Source: Pseudomonas viridiflava | GTDB taxonomy: Bacteria; Pseudomonadota; Gammaproteobacteria; Pseudomonadales; Pseudomonadaceae | Assembly (NCBI RefSeq): GCF_900602065.1 | Contig: NZ_UWFN01000265.1 | Coordinates: 496,001-560,000, forward strand | Direction of reading: 5' to 3' | DNA length: 64,000 bases | In this document: positions 1 to 8,873 of the stretch, one piece after another | Layout: each line of letters starts with the position of its first letter | Numbering within the stretch: position 1 is the stretch's first letter | The notes under the pieces: model-generated | What the model was told of the DNA's origin: nothing | The model's input: the letters and a program-made list of their open reading frames with translations, nothing else | Database searches by the model: none | Program-made: the position numbers and the translations under genes

Positions 1-503
1 CTGAAGCCAAGCCCGCGATCAAAGTCGATCAACGCCCGCTTACACAACAACCGCTGTTCACGATTTCAGCCTTATACGTATTGGCCGCTGCGGTCATGGC
101 ATTCTCCTGGAAGTTTCCGGCATTGCACCCCGTGCTCATGCCGCAATTCGTTGCCGACGGGCTGTATCCGATCAACAAGACTGATCTGGGGCCGATGCGT
201 CTGCTGCACTTTCTGGCGTTGGCCTATTGCGTCGCCAAACTGCTGCCCGCCCGCAACACCTGGGTGCAAAGCTGGCCCGCACGACAAACCTGCCGCATGG
301 GTCGTTATTCGCTGGAAATCTTCTGCCTGGGCGTATTGCTCGCGCCGATGGCTGACATGATCAACGCGTTGGCCGGTGACACCTGGCCTATGCAAGTCTG
401 CACCGCGATCCTCGGTCTGGGCCTGATGATGTTGATGGCTGCCTGGCTCGACTTTAATAAGCGCCTCGGTAAACCCAAACCCGCTAACGCGGTCGCTATT
501 TGA
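1..503 (+). CDS. OpgC-type membrane protein, C-terminal part (5' truncated by window)
   Basis: The frame is open from the left edge (codons begin at base 3) and ends at a TGA at 501-503, so only about 167 C-terminal residues are visible. They hold at least three hydrophobic helices and the stretches GPMRLLHFLALAYCVAK and GRYSLEIFCLGVLLAPMAD, which resemble OpgC/acyltransferase-3 type proteins that succinylate periplasmic glucans at the inner membrane. Substrate specificity cannot be judged without the N-terminus. A weak inverted repeat (553-575, caggcca/tggcctg) follows the stop and may end the transcript. Confidence 0.7.
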   Translation, partial: EAKPAIKVDQRPLTQQPLFTISALYVLAAAVMAFSWKFPALHPVLMPQFVADGLYPINKTDLGPMRLLHFLALAYCVAKLLPARNTWVQSWPARQTCRMGRYSLEIFCLGVLLAPMADMINALAGDTWPMQVCTAILGLGLMMLMAAWLDFNKRLGKPKPANAVAI

Positions 504-619
504 GAACAGCGTCTCAATAAGAGTCCCTCTCGGAAGTTTCCCACAACGTTATCAGGCCAAGTTTCTTCTGGCCTGGCCGTTACGCAAAGGGAGACAAACA
601 CCACTGAGAGGGACTACTC

Positions 620-1294
620 GTGAACATCAACAATGCCATTGCCGCAACTCCAGTAAAACTGCCTGTGTCTGTGCCTGTTCCAACCAAAATCGAACAGGAG
701 GTAAAAGCCGCTGCCGTGAAGCCGGAGCGCATTCTGACCGGGGCGGAGAAATTTGCGAAGGAGTTTTACACGAAGGAAGAGGAACCTTGGAAAAAAATGA
801 CCAACACCGACTATTCAATGCGTATTCCGACCAACAGAGAGGAATACGTTGAAGGGCAGTATCATAAGTCATTCATATTGCTTGGAAAGCAGCATAAGAT
901 ATTTAACGCATTCATGGAGGAACTTCACTTCATGGACCCTGACGTAGCGGTAAAAAACTGGAGTTACACGTTAGGACCTGACGGAGAAGTTAAAGTACTG
1001 GACCCTAAGGGTAACCTGACGGAAGCTGAAACTGATCGACTGACCGAGGCGATGAACAAATTTAAAGAATTCAAAAGTAATATACAGGATCACGCCAAGA
1101 CCATCATGCGTATAGTCGACCATGACACCGAGAAGTTCGGGGGCAAATATGATATCAGCCTGCTTAACTTTCACACCATCATTGACTACGGAATAATGAA
1201 TTTCATCAAAACAGATCGAAACGATGACTGGGAAAGTCAAATTTATAAAAATGCTGAAACACGAGACCACTCTTTGATAGACGTGAAAGCGTAA
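620..1294 (+). CDS. Orphan hypothetical protein, 224 aa
   Basis: I do not recognise a family. The GTG start is chosen because GAGAGGGAC lies just upstream at the right spacing. The product is soluble, lacks a signal peptide and is rich in Lys, Glu and Asp. The first 40 residues are Ala/Pro/Val-rich and look disordered; the rest looks helical, with many aromatic residues. The DNA is visibly richer in A+T than the flanking Pseudomonas genes, and codon choice (many aaa, ata, tta) is unlike its neighbours, which suggests acquisition by transfer. It converges on the next gene across a shared hairpin terminator. A secreted or effector-like role is possible, but nothing here proves it. Confidence 0.6.
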   Translation: MNINNAIAATPVKLPVSVPVPTKIEQEVKAAAVKPERILTGAEKFAKEFYTKEEEPWKKMTNTDYSMRIPTNREEYVEGQYHKSFILLGKQHKIFNAFMEELHFMDPDVAVKNWSYTLGPDGEVKVLDPKGNLTEAETDRLTEAMNKFKEFKSNIQDHAKTIMRIVDHDTEKFGGKYDISLLNFHTIIDYGIMNFIKTDRNDDWESQIYKNAETRDHSLIDVKA

Positions 1295-1300
1295 TGAGTG

Positions 1301-1330
1301 GGCGCTCTACCCTCTTTGAGATAGAGCGCC
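1301..1330. terminator. Bidirectional hairpin between convergent genes
   Basis: Perfect 9-bp stem ggcgctcta/tagagcgcc with a 12-base loop, placed just after the stop at 1294 and just before the stop of the opposing gene at 1339. The T-rich tail is weak (tccttt) on the plus strand. Confidence 0.6.
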
Positions 1331-1338
1331 TCCTTTAA

Positions 1339-2340
1339 CTATTTCCTGCTCTGCCAGTTAATCAGGAATCGATTACAAATATGTCCAAACAAGTAGACAT
1401 GAGGCTTATCTGCTAAATGGTCAAGCAGGACATTGGTGCCAACATACGTCCCTGTCCTATAACGGCTGGCCCACGTTGCTCTACCCTTCTCAAGGTTCTG
1501 AGTAAATTCTTTCGCCAAGGTCCCCCCTTCACACTTACCAAACTCAAGAAGTCTCGAAGCTTTGCCGTCGCTACCCGAGACCAGTGTAATCGAGCCAAGG
1601 TTTACAGGACCGAAATGTCCAAATCTCAGCTCCAAAACGCCCCCTTCCAGCGGAGCACCTTTAGAATCCCAGAACTTTACCTCCAGCATCGACTTTTCGA
1701 TGGCTTGCGTTGCAATAAACCCATCTTTACTGAAATCATGAGGAAACCTCGCCAGCCCCTCCTCGTGGTGGAGGGTGTAATCACGATGCGGGTAGGACCC
1801 TAATACAATCTTGTAAGGCGCATTTTCAATCTGAGCGCCCTTGACTGCGCTCACACGAACGTTGACAACGGAGCCAATATCCAGCGCATGAAAAGCTTCT
1901 GGAGCTGAAGCACCCTTGATCTTCCAATCGCCTCCATTCACCTGATACTCGACTTTCCAAAGTTGATTAAGCGTCTTGCGCTCCGGCTCTGGCGTCCCCA
2001 GCAATACATCCTGGCCACGAACCGAAGTAAAACTATAGTGATGCACCGATGCGCTATTTTCCAAAACCTTTTGAATCTGGTGAATCTTGTCCGATAGCAC
2101 AATGAAGTCAGGTGCTTCTGCCGCACTCTGTTCTTCAGGCACTACCGCTGGCTCGATAGCCAACTGCGGCTCCAGACCTGTCACAACGGGCTCGTTCTCA
2201 GCGTTAACGTATTCTTCGACAACCACGTCCGGAACAACCGGATCATCGCAGTTACACGCCTGCGCCAATAACTGGCATGAAGAGGCTAACAAAACTGCAG
2301 ACGCGACTGTACTGAGAAACCATTTTTTGTTCTTGTTCAT
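1339..2340 (-). CDS. Exported hypothetical protein, 333 aa
   Basis: The frame continues further upstream, but the ATG at 2340 is preferred: it follows AGGAA at correct spacing and begins a clear signal peptide (MNKNKKW, then a hydrophobic stretch ending LLAQA before CNCDD, a signal peptidase I type site). The mature protein starts with an acidic Val/Pro/Glu-rich linker. It continues into beta-rich segments, including SVHHYSFTSVRGQDVLLG, reminiscent of pre-peptidase C-terminal type beta domains, and a glycine-rich C-terminal half. I cannot assign a family. Like its convergent partner it is more A+T-rich than the genes around it. A periplasmic or secreted location is inferred. Confidence 0.6.
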   Translation of the reverse strand: MNKNKKWFLSTVASAVLLASSCQLLAQACNCDDPVVPDVVVEEYVNAENEPVVTGLEPQLAIEPAVVPEEQSAAEAPDFIVLSDKIHQIQKVLENSASVHHYSFTSVRGQDVLLGTPEPERKTLNQLWKVEYQVNGGDWKIKGASAPEAFHALDIGSVVNVRVSAVKGAQIENAPYKIVLGSYPHRDYTLHHEEGLARFPHDFSKDGFIATQAIEKSMLEVKFWDSKGAPLEGGVLELRFGHFGPVNLGSITLVSGSDGKASRLLEFGKCEGGTLAKEFTQNLEKGRATWASRYRTGTYVGTNVLLDHLADKPHVYLFGHICNRFLINWQSRK

Positions 2341-2767
2341 AAAATTTCCTAGATAGTTAAACTTCTGTTTAGACGATTTATGCCAGGCACTGTTAGCACT
2401 GACAAAACTGACGTAACCAGCGTTTAATATCCGAGTCAATAATAGACACTAAAAATCAGACGTTTCCTACACTAGCGCTATTATCAGCGTATTTTCCTAC
2501 TCACTATTCTTCAGTTACACCCTAAAGGCTGTAGGAAAGCCAAGAAAAGGGCTGTCATTCGGTTCGAGACTTTTTCGACGCAAGGATTTAAAAAATCCAG
2601 GCCCTGGCCGATACACCTTGAGAGCCGCTGATGGACCTGCGGCCTGAGCACACCAGGGATTGGTACGCAGGATGCGCCCTATCGCCCTGGACAATTTTCC
2701 CCGCAATCCCGGTCAGCGACTAAGCTTGAGTCAGGTGCGATTAACAGGTTTAACCGGGCCAATCGAA
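2341..2767. other. Intergenic region without a convincing gene
   Basis: A+T-rich divergent promoter region. A small palindrome ggatttaaaaaatcc lies near 2582-2597. The frame of the next gene stays open back to about 2660, so part of this stretch could be coding if a more upstream start (TTG 2660 or ATG 2672) is used. Confidence 0.4.
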
Positions 2768-5700
2768 ATGGGCGTTTTACGGCATGCAGATACGAAACAG
2801 ACGGTGATTACAGCGGACCGTAGTGACCGCGCCCCCATGCCGAAAGCCCCTCGCCGCAAAAGTTACGTGTGGCGCGTATTCTGGGTATTACTGCTCATGG
2901 GGATTGCGGCGCTGGCCGTCGCGATGGTGATCGAGTCACGCAGCTCGCGGTTGCAGGCACTGGAATTCAGTCGGTTTGCGGCAAAGCTGAGCTACTCGAT
3001 GCATCCCGGCCCGAGCGATTCAGTGCTCTATCCTGGCGAAGGCCCGTTCGACAAACGTCTGGGCTACTCCTCGCTGAATGAGTTCCTGCCGCGCCTGCTC
3101 AAGCGCGACTATCTGATTACCGAACAGGTCAGATTTTCTTCGGACTTGCTCGACTACAGTAAGCGTGGCTTCTTCGTGCCGTATGAAGAGAAGATTCAGG
3201 CGGGCCTGTCGATCACTGACTGCCGCGGAATCGACCTCTACCAGTTCCGTTACCCACAACAGTTCTACCCGACCTTCGCCGCGATCCCGCCCCTTTTAGT
3301 ACACAGCCTGCTGTTCATCGAAAACCGGGACTTGCTTGATCCACAACAACCCATGGCCAACCCTGCGGTGGACTGGCCACGTTTTGCCAAAGCGGCGATT
3401 TCCCAGGTGTCAAAACTGATCGGTTTGCCGGGACAATCTGCCGGTGGTAGCACGCTGGCGACGCAACTGGAGAAGTACCGGCACTCCCCCGATGGCCTCA
3501 CGTTGTCGGGTTCGGAAAAGCTTCGGCAGATGATTTCTGCCAGCGTGCGTGCCTATCAACCGGGCCAGCAGACCCTGGAGGCACGGCAACGAGTGGTGCG
3601 TGACTACCTCAACAGCGTGCCGCTGTCGGCAGTGCCGGGGCACGGCGAAGTGCATGGCATGGCGGAGGGTTTACGGGTCTGGTATGGCGCGGACTTCGTC
3701 AAGACCAATCAGGTGCTCACTTCCAGCGCCAGCGATCCGCAAAGTCTTGCAGCACGAGGCCTGGCGTTACGTGAGGTGCTATCACTGGTTATCGCTCAAC
3801 GTCGGCCCTCGCACTATCTGGCCAAAGGTCGTGCCGAGCTGGCCGAGTTGACGGACAGCCACATTCGTCTGCTGGCGCAAAATCAGGTGATCAATAGTGC
3901 CTTGGCCAATGCCGCGCTCAAAGCGGATCTGAGCTATCGCAACTGGGTTGAACAACCCACGATTCAGCCCATCGAGACCAACAAGGGGATCAGCGTTGCC
4001 CGCAGCCGACTGTCGGCACTGCTCAACCGCCCGCTGTACGATCTTGATCGACTGGATCTGTCGGCCACCAGCACCTTGCAAAGCGAGCTGCAGAACAGTG
4101 TCAGTCAGTACCTCAAAGATCTGGCGGACCCGGCTTTTGCTGCACAGGTCGGGCTGCTGGGCGAACGCTTGCTGACACCCGCCAGTACGACTCAGGTTCG
4201 TTACAGCTTCACCCTGTTTGAACGCGGCCCGGACGGTTCCAGGGTTCGGGTGCAGACCGACAGCACCGATCAGCCGTTCGACATCAATGAAGGCAGCAAG
4301 CTCGAACTGGGCTCTACAGCCAAGTTGCGGGTGCTGACCACCTACCTGGAAATCATTGCCGAACTGCATGACCGTTACGCGGAACAGAGTCTCAGTGCAC
4401 TTGGGAAAGAACCTGTAGCCGATCAGGATCGCCTGACACGCTGGGCACTGGACTACTTGATGCAGAACAAGGATCGAGACCTGACGAAGATGCTTTCGGC
4501 GGCCCTGGACCGGCGTTATTCGGCCAGCCCTGCGGAGAGTTTTTTCACAGGTGGCGGCATGCATCACTTCAATAACTTTCGCAAGGAAGACGACAACCGC
4601 CTGCCGACCTTGCGCGAATCGTTGCGTGAGTCGATCAACCTGCCGTTCATCCGCCTGATGCGCGATGTCGTGCGCTACAGCACCTACCAGGGACCGAACA
4701 ACAGTGCAGAATTGCTCAAGGATGACGACGATCCGCGCCGTCAGGAATACCTGAGCCGCTTCGCTGACCGGGAAGGCTCGGTGTTCCTGCTGCGCTTCTG
4801 GAAACGCTACAAGGACAAGACCACTCAGGAACGGCTCGACACCTTCCTGGATGGTCTTGTCCCGACGCCCATAAGGCTTGCGGCCGTACACCGGTATCTA
4901 CTGCCAGGCGCCAGTCAGGCCAATTTCAACACGTTTATCCGCGCGCACATGGCTGAGGAAAAAGTCGGACCGAAGCTCAGCGAAAAACGTTTGGCCGATC
5001 TCTATGAAAGCTACGGGCCGGGCAAATACAACCTGCCTGACCAGGGCTACATCGCCAAGGCTCACCCGCTGGATCTGTGGTTGGTGGGTTACTTGCTGCA
5101 GCACCCGGAAGCGCAGTTCAAGGACGCCGTTGCCGCCAGTCGCCATGAGCGTCAGGAAGTGTATGGCTGGCTGTTCAAGAGTCGCCACAAGAGCGCTCGT
5201 GACAGCCGGATTCGCACCATGATGGAGGTCGAGGCTTTTCTCGATATCCACCAGCGCTGGCAGCGTGTGGGCTATCCGTTCGACCATCTGGTGCCGTCAC
5301 TGGCCACCGCCATTGGCAGCTCCGGCGACCGCCCCGCAGCGCTGGCCGAGCTGATTGGCATTATTCAGAACGACGGTATTCGTTCGCCAACCCTGCGCAT
5401 CGACAGCCTGCATTTTGCAGCCGACACGCCTTACGAAACACGCCTGGCGAACAATCCGGAACTGGGCCAGCGTGTGTTGCCTTCCGAAGTCGCCGCTGCC
5501 ATGCGTGAAGCGCTGTCACAAGTGGTCGACAGCGGCACGGCCAAGCGGGTACACGGCAGCTTCAAGTTGCAGGATGGCTCCATCCTGGCAATGGGCGGCA
5601 AGACAGGGACCGGCGACAACCGCATCGAAAGTATCGGCTCAGGCGGACGCGTCCTCAGCTCGCGGGCGATCAACCGGACGGCGACTTTTGTGTTCTATCT

Positions 5701-5869
5701 GGGCGATAACCACTTTGGCACGCTAACGGCCTTCGTACCCGGCCGGGCCGCAGAGGGGTTCCGGTTCACCTCGGCACTGCCGGTGCAGGTCCTCAAAGGC
5801 ATGGCGCCGATTCTGAATCCGTATCTGGAGCCGGGTGGCCATACGCTCTGTAAAACAGGGCTCATGTAG
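2768..5869 (+). CDS. Large class A penicillin-binding-like protein (GT51 plus transpeptidase)
   Basis: About 1033 residues, longer than ordinary class A PBPs (about 750-850). One membrane helix lies at about residues 32-55, then a GT51 transglycosylase region with IENRD (E185), AGGSTLATQ (near 226) and DYLNSVPLSAVPG. The transpeptidase motifs are S516-T-A-K519, S622-I-N and K945-T-G-T, so the penicillin-binding active site is complete. The protein should act on lipid II in the periplasm at the inner membrane. Oddly, the position that normally carries the second GT51 glutamate (motif III) reads EKLRQMIS, with Gln at about residue 254. The start is uncertain: ATG 2837, ATG 2672 and TTG 2660 are in frame and none has a strong ribosome site. 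Confidence 0.8.
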   Translation: MGVLRHADTKQTVITADRSDRAPMPKAPRRKSYVWRVFWVLLLMGIAALAVAMVIESRSSRLQALEFSRFAAKLSYSMHPGPSDSVLYPGEGPFDKRLGYSSLNEFLPRLLKRDYLITEQVRFSSDLLDYSKRGFFVPYEEKIQAGLSITDCRGIDLYQFRYPQQFYPTFAAIPPLLVHSLLFIENRDLLDPQQPMANPAVDWPRFAKAAISQVSKLIGLPGQSAGGSTLATQLEKYRHSPDGLTLSGSEKLRQMISASVRAYQPGQQTLEARQRVVRDYLNSVPLSAVPGHGEVHGMAEGLRVWYGADFVKTNQVLTSSASDPQSLAARGLALREVLSLVIAQRRPSHYLAKGRAELAELTDSHIRLLAQNQVINSALANAALKADLSYRNWVEQPTIQPIETNKGISVARSRLSALLNRPLYDLDRLDLSATSTLQSELQNSVSQYLKDLADPAFAAQVGLLGERLLTPASTTQVRYSFTLFERGPDGSRVRVQTDSTDQPFDINEGSKLELGSTAKLRVLTTYLEIIAELHDRYAEQSLSALGKEPVADQDRLTRWALDYLMQNKDRDLTKMLSAALDRRYSASPAESFFTGGGMHHFNNFRKEDDNRLPTLRESLRESINLPFIRLMRDVVRYSTYQGPNNSAELLKDDDDPRRQEYLSRFADREGSVFLLRFWKRYKDKTTQERLDTFLDGLVPTPIRLAAVHRYLLPGASQANFNTFIRAHMAEEKVGPKLSEKRLADLYESYGPGKYNLPDQGYIAKAHPLDLWLVGYLLQHPEAQFKDAVAASRHERQEVYGWLFKSRHKSARDSRIRTMMEVEAFLDIHQRWQRVGYPFDHLVPSLATAIGSSGDRPAALAELIGIIQNDGIRSPTLRIDSLHFAADTPYETRLANNPELGQRVLPSEVAAAMREALSQVVDSGTAKRVHGSFKLQDGSILAMGGKTGTGDNRIESIGSGGRVLSSRAINRTATFVFYLGDNHFGTLTAFVPGRAAEGFRFTSALPVQVLKGMAPILNPYLEPGGHTLCKTGLM

Positions 5870-5912
5870 CTCATTGCTTATGAACACCTCCCTCGCAGCC
5901 CTCACAAAGCCT

Positions 5913-6003
5913 CTGTAGGAGCGAGCTTGCTCGCGATTCGGTTTCTTGGCCGACAAATTCATCGCCTGAGCTGCCTCCATCGCGAGCAAGCTCGCTCCTA
6001 CAG
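5913..6003. repeat. REP inverted pair
   Basis: ctgtaggagcgagcttgctc and its inverted copy gagcaagctcgctcctacag flank a roughly 45-base centre. Typical Pseudomonas REPIN between the PBP-like gene and the PadR-type gene. Confidence 0.85.
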
Positions 6004-6111
6004 GCTCGGTGTTTGCAGCGCGACAGTGCGGCGTCAGGGACACCGACTGTGCCTATGCACGGCTGCCAAGTAGCAAACGAGAACCGTTCGTCTTTATCTC
6101 TTGCTTCACAG

Positions 6112-6138
6112 TTAAGATATATCTTAAGGTATATCTAA
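6112..6138. promoter_or_regulatory. Probable operator for the YqjI-like regulator
   Basis: A perfect 16-bp palindrome TTAAGATATATCTTAA (6112-6127) overlaps a second, imperfect palindrome TTAAGGTATATCTAA (6124-6138), just upstream of the PadR-type gene. Overlapping A+T-rich inverted repeats at the promoter of a yqjI-like gene fit autoregulation; the protein-site link is inference. Confidence 0.6.
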
Positions 6139-6159
6139 CGTGTAACAGGAGATGAAGAG

Positions 6160-6747
6160 ATGCGTGATGACCCTCACGACAACGACCATCGTCCACCTCA
6201 TCGCGAGCATGGCGATGGGCGAGATGGTTTTGAAAAACGACCCGGGCGGGAACGTGGCGGCCGCGGACCTCGAGTGTTCGCACCTGGCGACCTGAAATTG
6301 CTGCTGCTGGCGTTGATCGCCGAGCAGCCTTGCCATGGCTACGACCTGATCCGCCAGATCGAAGGCATGTTCGACGGCGCCTACAGCCCCAGCCCAGGGG
6401 TGATCTATCCCACCCTGACCTTCCTTGAAGAAAGCGAATTGATTGAAGGCGATGCTCAGGGTGGAAAGAAACATTACGCCGCAACCGACGCCGGTCGCGC
6501 TTCACTGGCTGAGCAGAAAATCGCGCTGGATGGCGTGCGTATGCGTATCGACGTCAGTAAGCGATCACTGCGCGGCCACGACCGCCCCGCTGAAATCCAT
6601 GAAGCCGTGCACAACCTGCGCCATGCCTTGCAATTGCATCACGGTCGCTGGAGCCCGGAAGAAATCCTGCGGGTTCGGGATCTGCTCAATAACACGGCCA
6701 AAGCCATCGTCGATGGCCCCTACGTCAACTCGGAGAAGCCGGTATGA
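6160..6747 (+). CDS. yqjI: PadR-family metal-responsive regulator, YqjI-like
   Basis: The first 40 residues are full of His, Asp, Arg and Gly (HDNDHRPPHREH), a probable metal-binding tail. A PadR winged helix follows (about 45-120: LLLLALIAEQPCHGYDLIRQIE, PSPGVIYPTLTFLEE). In E. coli the equivalent YqjI represses itself and yqjH and is relieved by metals such as nickel. Here the gene lies directly upstream of a yqjH-like gene with an ATGA overlap, so both are one transcript. ATG 6160 is chosen over ATG 6152 because AGGAG is correctly spaced only from 6160. The palindromes at 6112-6138 are the likely operator. Confidence 0.85.
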   Translation: MRDDPHDNDHRPPHREHGDGRDGFEKRPGRERGGRGPRVFAPGDLKLLLLALIAEQPCHGYDLIRQIEGMFDGAYSPSPGVIYPTLTFLEESELIEGDAQGGKKHYAATDAGRASLAEQKIALDGVRMRIDVSKRSLRGHDRPAEIHEAVHNLRHALQLHHGRWSPEEILRVRDLLNNTAKAIVDGPYVNSEKPV

Positions 6748-7514
6748 ATTCACAGCAATCCATCCACCGTGTCAGCCATGAGATCAAACGCCGCAAGCTG
6801 GAAGTGCTGCGTGTAACCGATATCACACCCAAAATGCGCCGGATTACCCTGCGAGGTCCGGACTTGACCGGCTTCACCAGTCTGGGCACCGATGACCACG
6901 TAAAGCTGATTTTCGCTACCACGCCCGAAGAACAAGCCGCGCTGGATAACTTTGTACCGGGCTCACCCAGCGACGGACCAAAGCCGGTCATGCGCGACTA
7001 CACGCCACGTCGTTACGATGCGGTGAGCGGCGAGCTGGATATTGATTTCGTGTTACACGGCGACGGCCCGGCAGCGACCTGGGCAGCACAGGCTGAACCG
7101 GGGCAGTTGCTGAACATCGCCGGGCCACGCGGCTCGATGATCGTGCCGGATATATTCGACAGCTATTTGCTGATCGGCGACGAAACCGCCCTGCCCGCCA
7201 TCGCCCGACGCCTCGAAGAGCTGCCAGCCAATCGCAGCGCGCTGGTCGTCGTAGAAGTTGCGGACTCCGCTGAGCAGCAGGTTTTTCAAAGCAAAGCGCA
7301 GGTTGATGTGATCTGGATCGTGCGAGGCGAACAGGATCTGGTGGACGTCACCCGCCGCCTGGAAATGCCTGAGGGCAAACTCTACGCCTGGGTTGCGACT
7401 GAATCGCTGCTGTCGCGCAAGCTGCGCCGGGTATTGCTTGGCGAGTTCGGACTGGACGAGGAGTTCGTGAAGGCTGCGGGTTACTGGCGGCTGGATGGGA
7501 GTGATGAGGGCTGA
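6744..7514 (+). CDS. yqjH: Siderophore-interacting protein / ferric-chelate reductase, YqjH-like
   Basis: A 256-residue flavoprotein of the ViuB/YqjH family, which uses NAD(P)H and FAD to reduce ferric chelates in the cytoplasm and release Fe(II). The N-terminal FAD-binding half carries MRDYTPRRYD (from residue 83, the R-x-Y-T type FAD motif). The C-terminal half carries GDETALPAIARRLEELP, typical of the nucleotide-binding domain. Its start overlaps the stop of the PadR-type gene by four bases, so the two are translationally coupled. Expression is expected to follow metal status through that regulator. Confidence 0.88.
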   Translation: MNSQQSIHRVSHEIKRRKLEVLRVTDITPKMRRITLRGPDLTGFTSLGTDDHVKLIFATTPEEQAALDNFVPGSPSDGPKPVMRDYTPRRYDAVSGELDIDFVLHGDGPAATWAAQAEPGQLLNIAGPRGSMIVPDIFDSYLLIGDETALPAIARRLEELPANRSALVVVEVADSAEQQVFQSKAQVDVIWIVRGEQDLVDVTRRLEMPEGKLYAWVATESLLSRKLRRVLLGEFGLDEEFVKAAGYWRLDGSDEG

Positions 7515-7557
7515 CGGACAAGTAGTGCTCATCAAACAACATGCAAAAATGCATTTT

Positions 7558-7631
7558 CTGTAGGAGCTGCCGAAGGCTGCGAAGCATTTCTGCTGATACA
7601 CCGCGATCGCAGCCTCCGGCAGCTCCTACAG
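7558..7631. repeat. REP inverted pair (GAGCTGCCGAAGGCTGC type)
   Basis: ctgtaggagctgccgaaggc and its inverted copy (one mismatch) flank a short centre. A lone half copy (gcgctcctacag) follows at about 7674-7685. Confidence 0.85.
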
Positions 7632-7687
7632 ATCCTATGTTTGCCGCGAGACCGTGCGGTGCAAGACACCGGGGCGCTCCTACAGAT

Positions 7688-8341
7688 TCAGCACTTGGCG
7701 CGTAACCTGTCCACTCCAAGCAACACCAGCGCAATCACGATAAAACCGATCAACACCCCACCCGCATTGGTAAACGCCTGCACATAACCAATGTTGCCGA
7801 CGTTGATAAACGGGTACATGTAATCGCCAATGGAACTGCCGCGCAGCAGCACGTAAGAGAAATAGATGACAGGGTAGAGAATCCACAGCAGCACATGCTC
7901 GATCCGCAACATTCCCTTCGGCACGTACAGCCACCAATACAGCAGAAACGCCAGCGGCATGACATCGTGAAGCAGTTCGTCGGCGATCCATTGCCAGCCT
8001 TCCGGCTGCCAGAGGTGACGCAGCAGCACGTTATAGGCCAGACCGACCAGCACAATACTGGCGGCAATCCCGCTGCACACCACGGGATGCTGGAAAAAGC
8101 GATGCGCCGGGGAACGTCTGCCGGTGAGTGCGCTGGTCAGCACAACCGCCACCAGCGTGTTACTCCACACCGTAAAGAAGCTGAAAAACCGTACCAGCCC
8201 ACCTATCAGGCTCGCGTCATCGGCCCAACGCGCGATGAAAATTAGGTAAAGCTGAATGGCCAGCCCTGACCATCCCAGGCACGCAGCAATCATCGTATAG
8301 CAGCGCTGTCCTTGCGCACTTTTCATGTATTGGAAGTACAT
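7688..8341 (-). CDS. Pr6Pr family membrane protein
   Basis: 217 residues with six hydrophobic segments, matching the Pr6Pr/FAR-17a type multi-pass proteins of unknown function (FFTVWSNTLVAVV and YPVIYFSYVLLRG look characteristic). The frame is open further upstream, but ATG 8341 is preferred because AAGGAA sits six bases before it. It probably resides in the inner membrane. No transport or enzymatic role can be inferred from the sequence. Confidence 0.75.
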   Translation of the reverse strand: MYFQYMKSAQGQRCYTMIAACLGWSGLAIQLYLIFIARWADDASLIGGLVRFFSFFTVWSNTLVAVVLTSALTGRRSPAHRFFQHPVVCSGIAASIVLVGLAYNVLLRHLWQPEGWQWIADELLHDVMPLAFLLYWWLYVPKGMLRIEHVLLWILYPVIYFSYVLLRGSSIGDYMYPFINVGNIGYVQAFTNAGGVLIGFIVIALVLLGVDRLRAKC

Positions 8342-8379
8342 CACTGTTCCTTGAAACCCGGCCTTCAAACCGGGCGAAA

Positions 8380-8607
8380 TTACCAGCCTTTACTGCGGTG
8401 CAACTTCACGTACAACGCCTCGACCTTCTCCCTGGCCCAAGGCGTCTTGCGCAGAAACGTCAGGCTGGACTTGATGCTTGGATCGCTCTTGAAGCAGCGA
8501 ATATCAATGCGTTCAGCCAGGCCTGACCACTCGTAATGCTCAACCAGAGCGTTGAGGATTTGTTCCAGCGTTACACCGTGCAAAGGGTTGGAGTGGGGTG
8601 TAGTCAT
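8380..8607 (-). CDS. VF530 family small protein (DUF2132)
   Basis: 75 residues; [18 protein letters not shown] and [30 protein letters not shown] are the conserved core of the VF530 family, small helical proteins proposed to bind DNA. It lies just upstream of, and on the same strand as, the Pr6Pr gene (39 bases apart), so the two may be co-transcribed. Its function is not established. Confidence 0.85.
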   Translation of the reverse strand: MTTPHSNPLHGVTLEQILNALVEHYEWSGLAERIDIRCFKSDPSIKSSLTFLRKTPWAREKVEALYVKLHRSKGW

Positions 8608-8782
8608 GCGAGACCTTCAAGCTGAATGGATAGGGGGCACTTCCCGGAAGCTGCGCACCTTAGCCGAGCCTTCAGACAGCGGGAAGAGCTTAGCGTGCGA
8701 AGTCTTTGCATCGGCAGTCAGCTTCCGCCTACCTAGAGCGTAGGACGTTTCCGAAAAGTTCCTCTTTCAGCCGATAAAGAGA

Positions 8783-8797
8783 TGTTATATTGTAACA
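8783..8797. promoter_or_regulatory. Zur-like box upstream of TonB receptor
   Basis: TGTTA-N5-TAACA inside gatgttatattgtaacaaca resembles the GTTATAATATAAC core of Zur sites. It lies 76 bases upstream of the receptor ATG. Zinc-repressed expression is inferred. Confidence 0.65.
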
Positions 8798-8873
8798 ACA
8801 GTTATCCATCTCAACTTGATATCAACGCTGTGCAGGGCGCCTCAGAACGCGCCCGGCTGCCAAGGAACTCCGC

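Noticed and set aside
3782..4891. A 369-codon minus-strand frame within the PBP-like gene
   Set aside because: No ribosome site, composition typical of antisense frames, and the plus-strand gene has intact catalytic motifs across the same bases.
5913..6003. REP pairs considered as CRISPR repeats or rho-independent terminators
   Set aside because: They are inverted, not direct, repeats without regular spacers, and lack U-tracts; they match Pseudomonas REPINs.
8720..8770. A possible AlgU-type promoter (GAACTT on the minus strand near 8757) for the VF530 gene
   Set aside because: The nearest TCTA-like -10 is 18 bases away instead of 16-17, so the match is not convincing.
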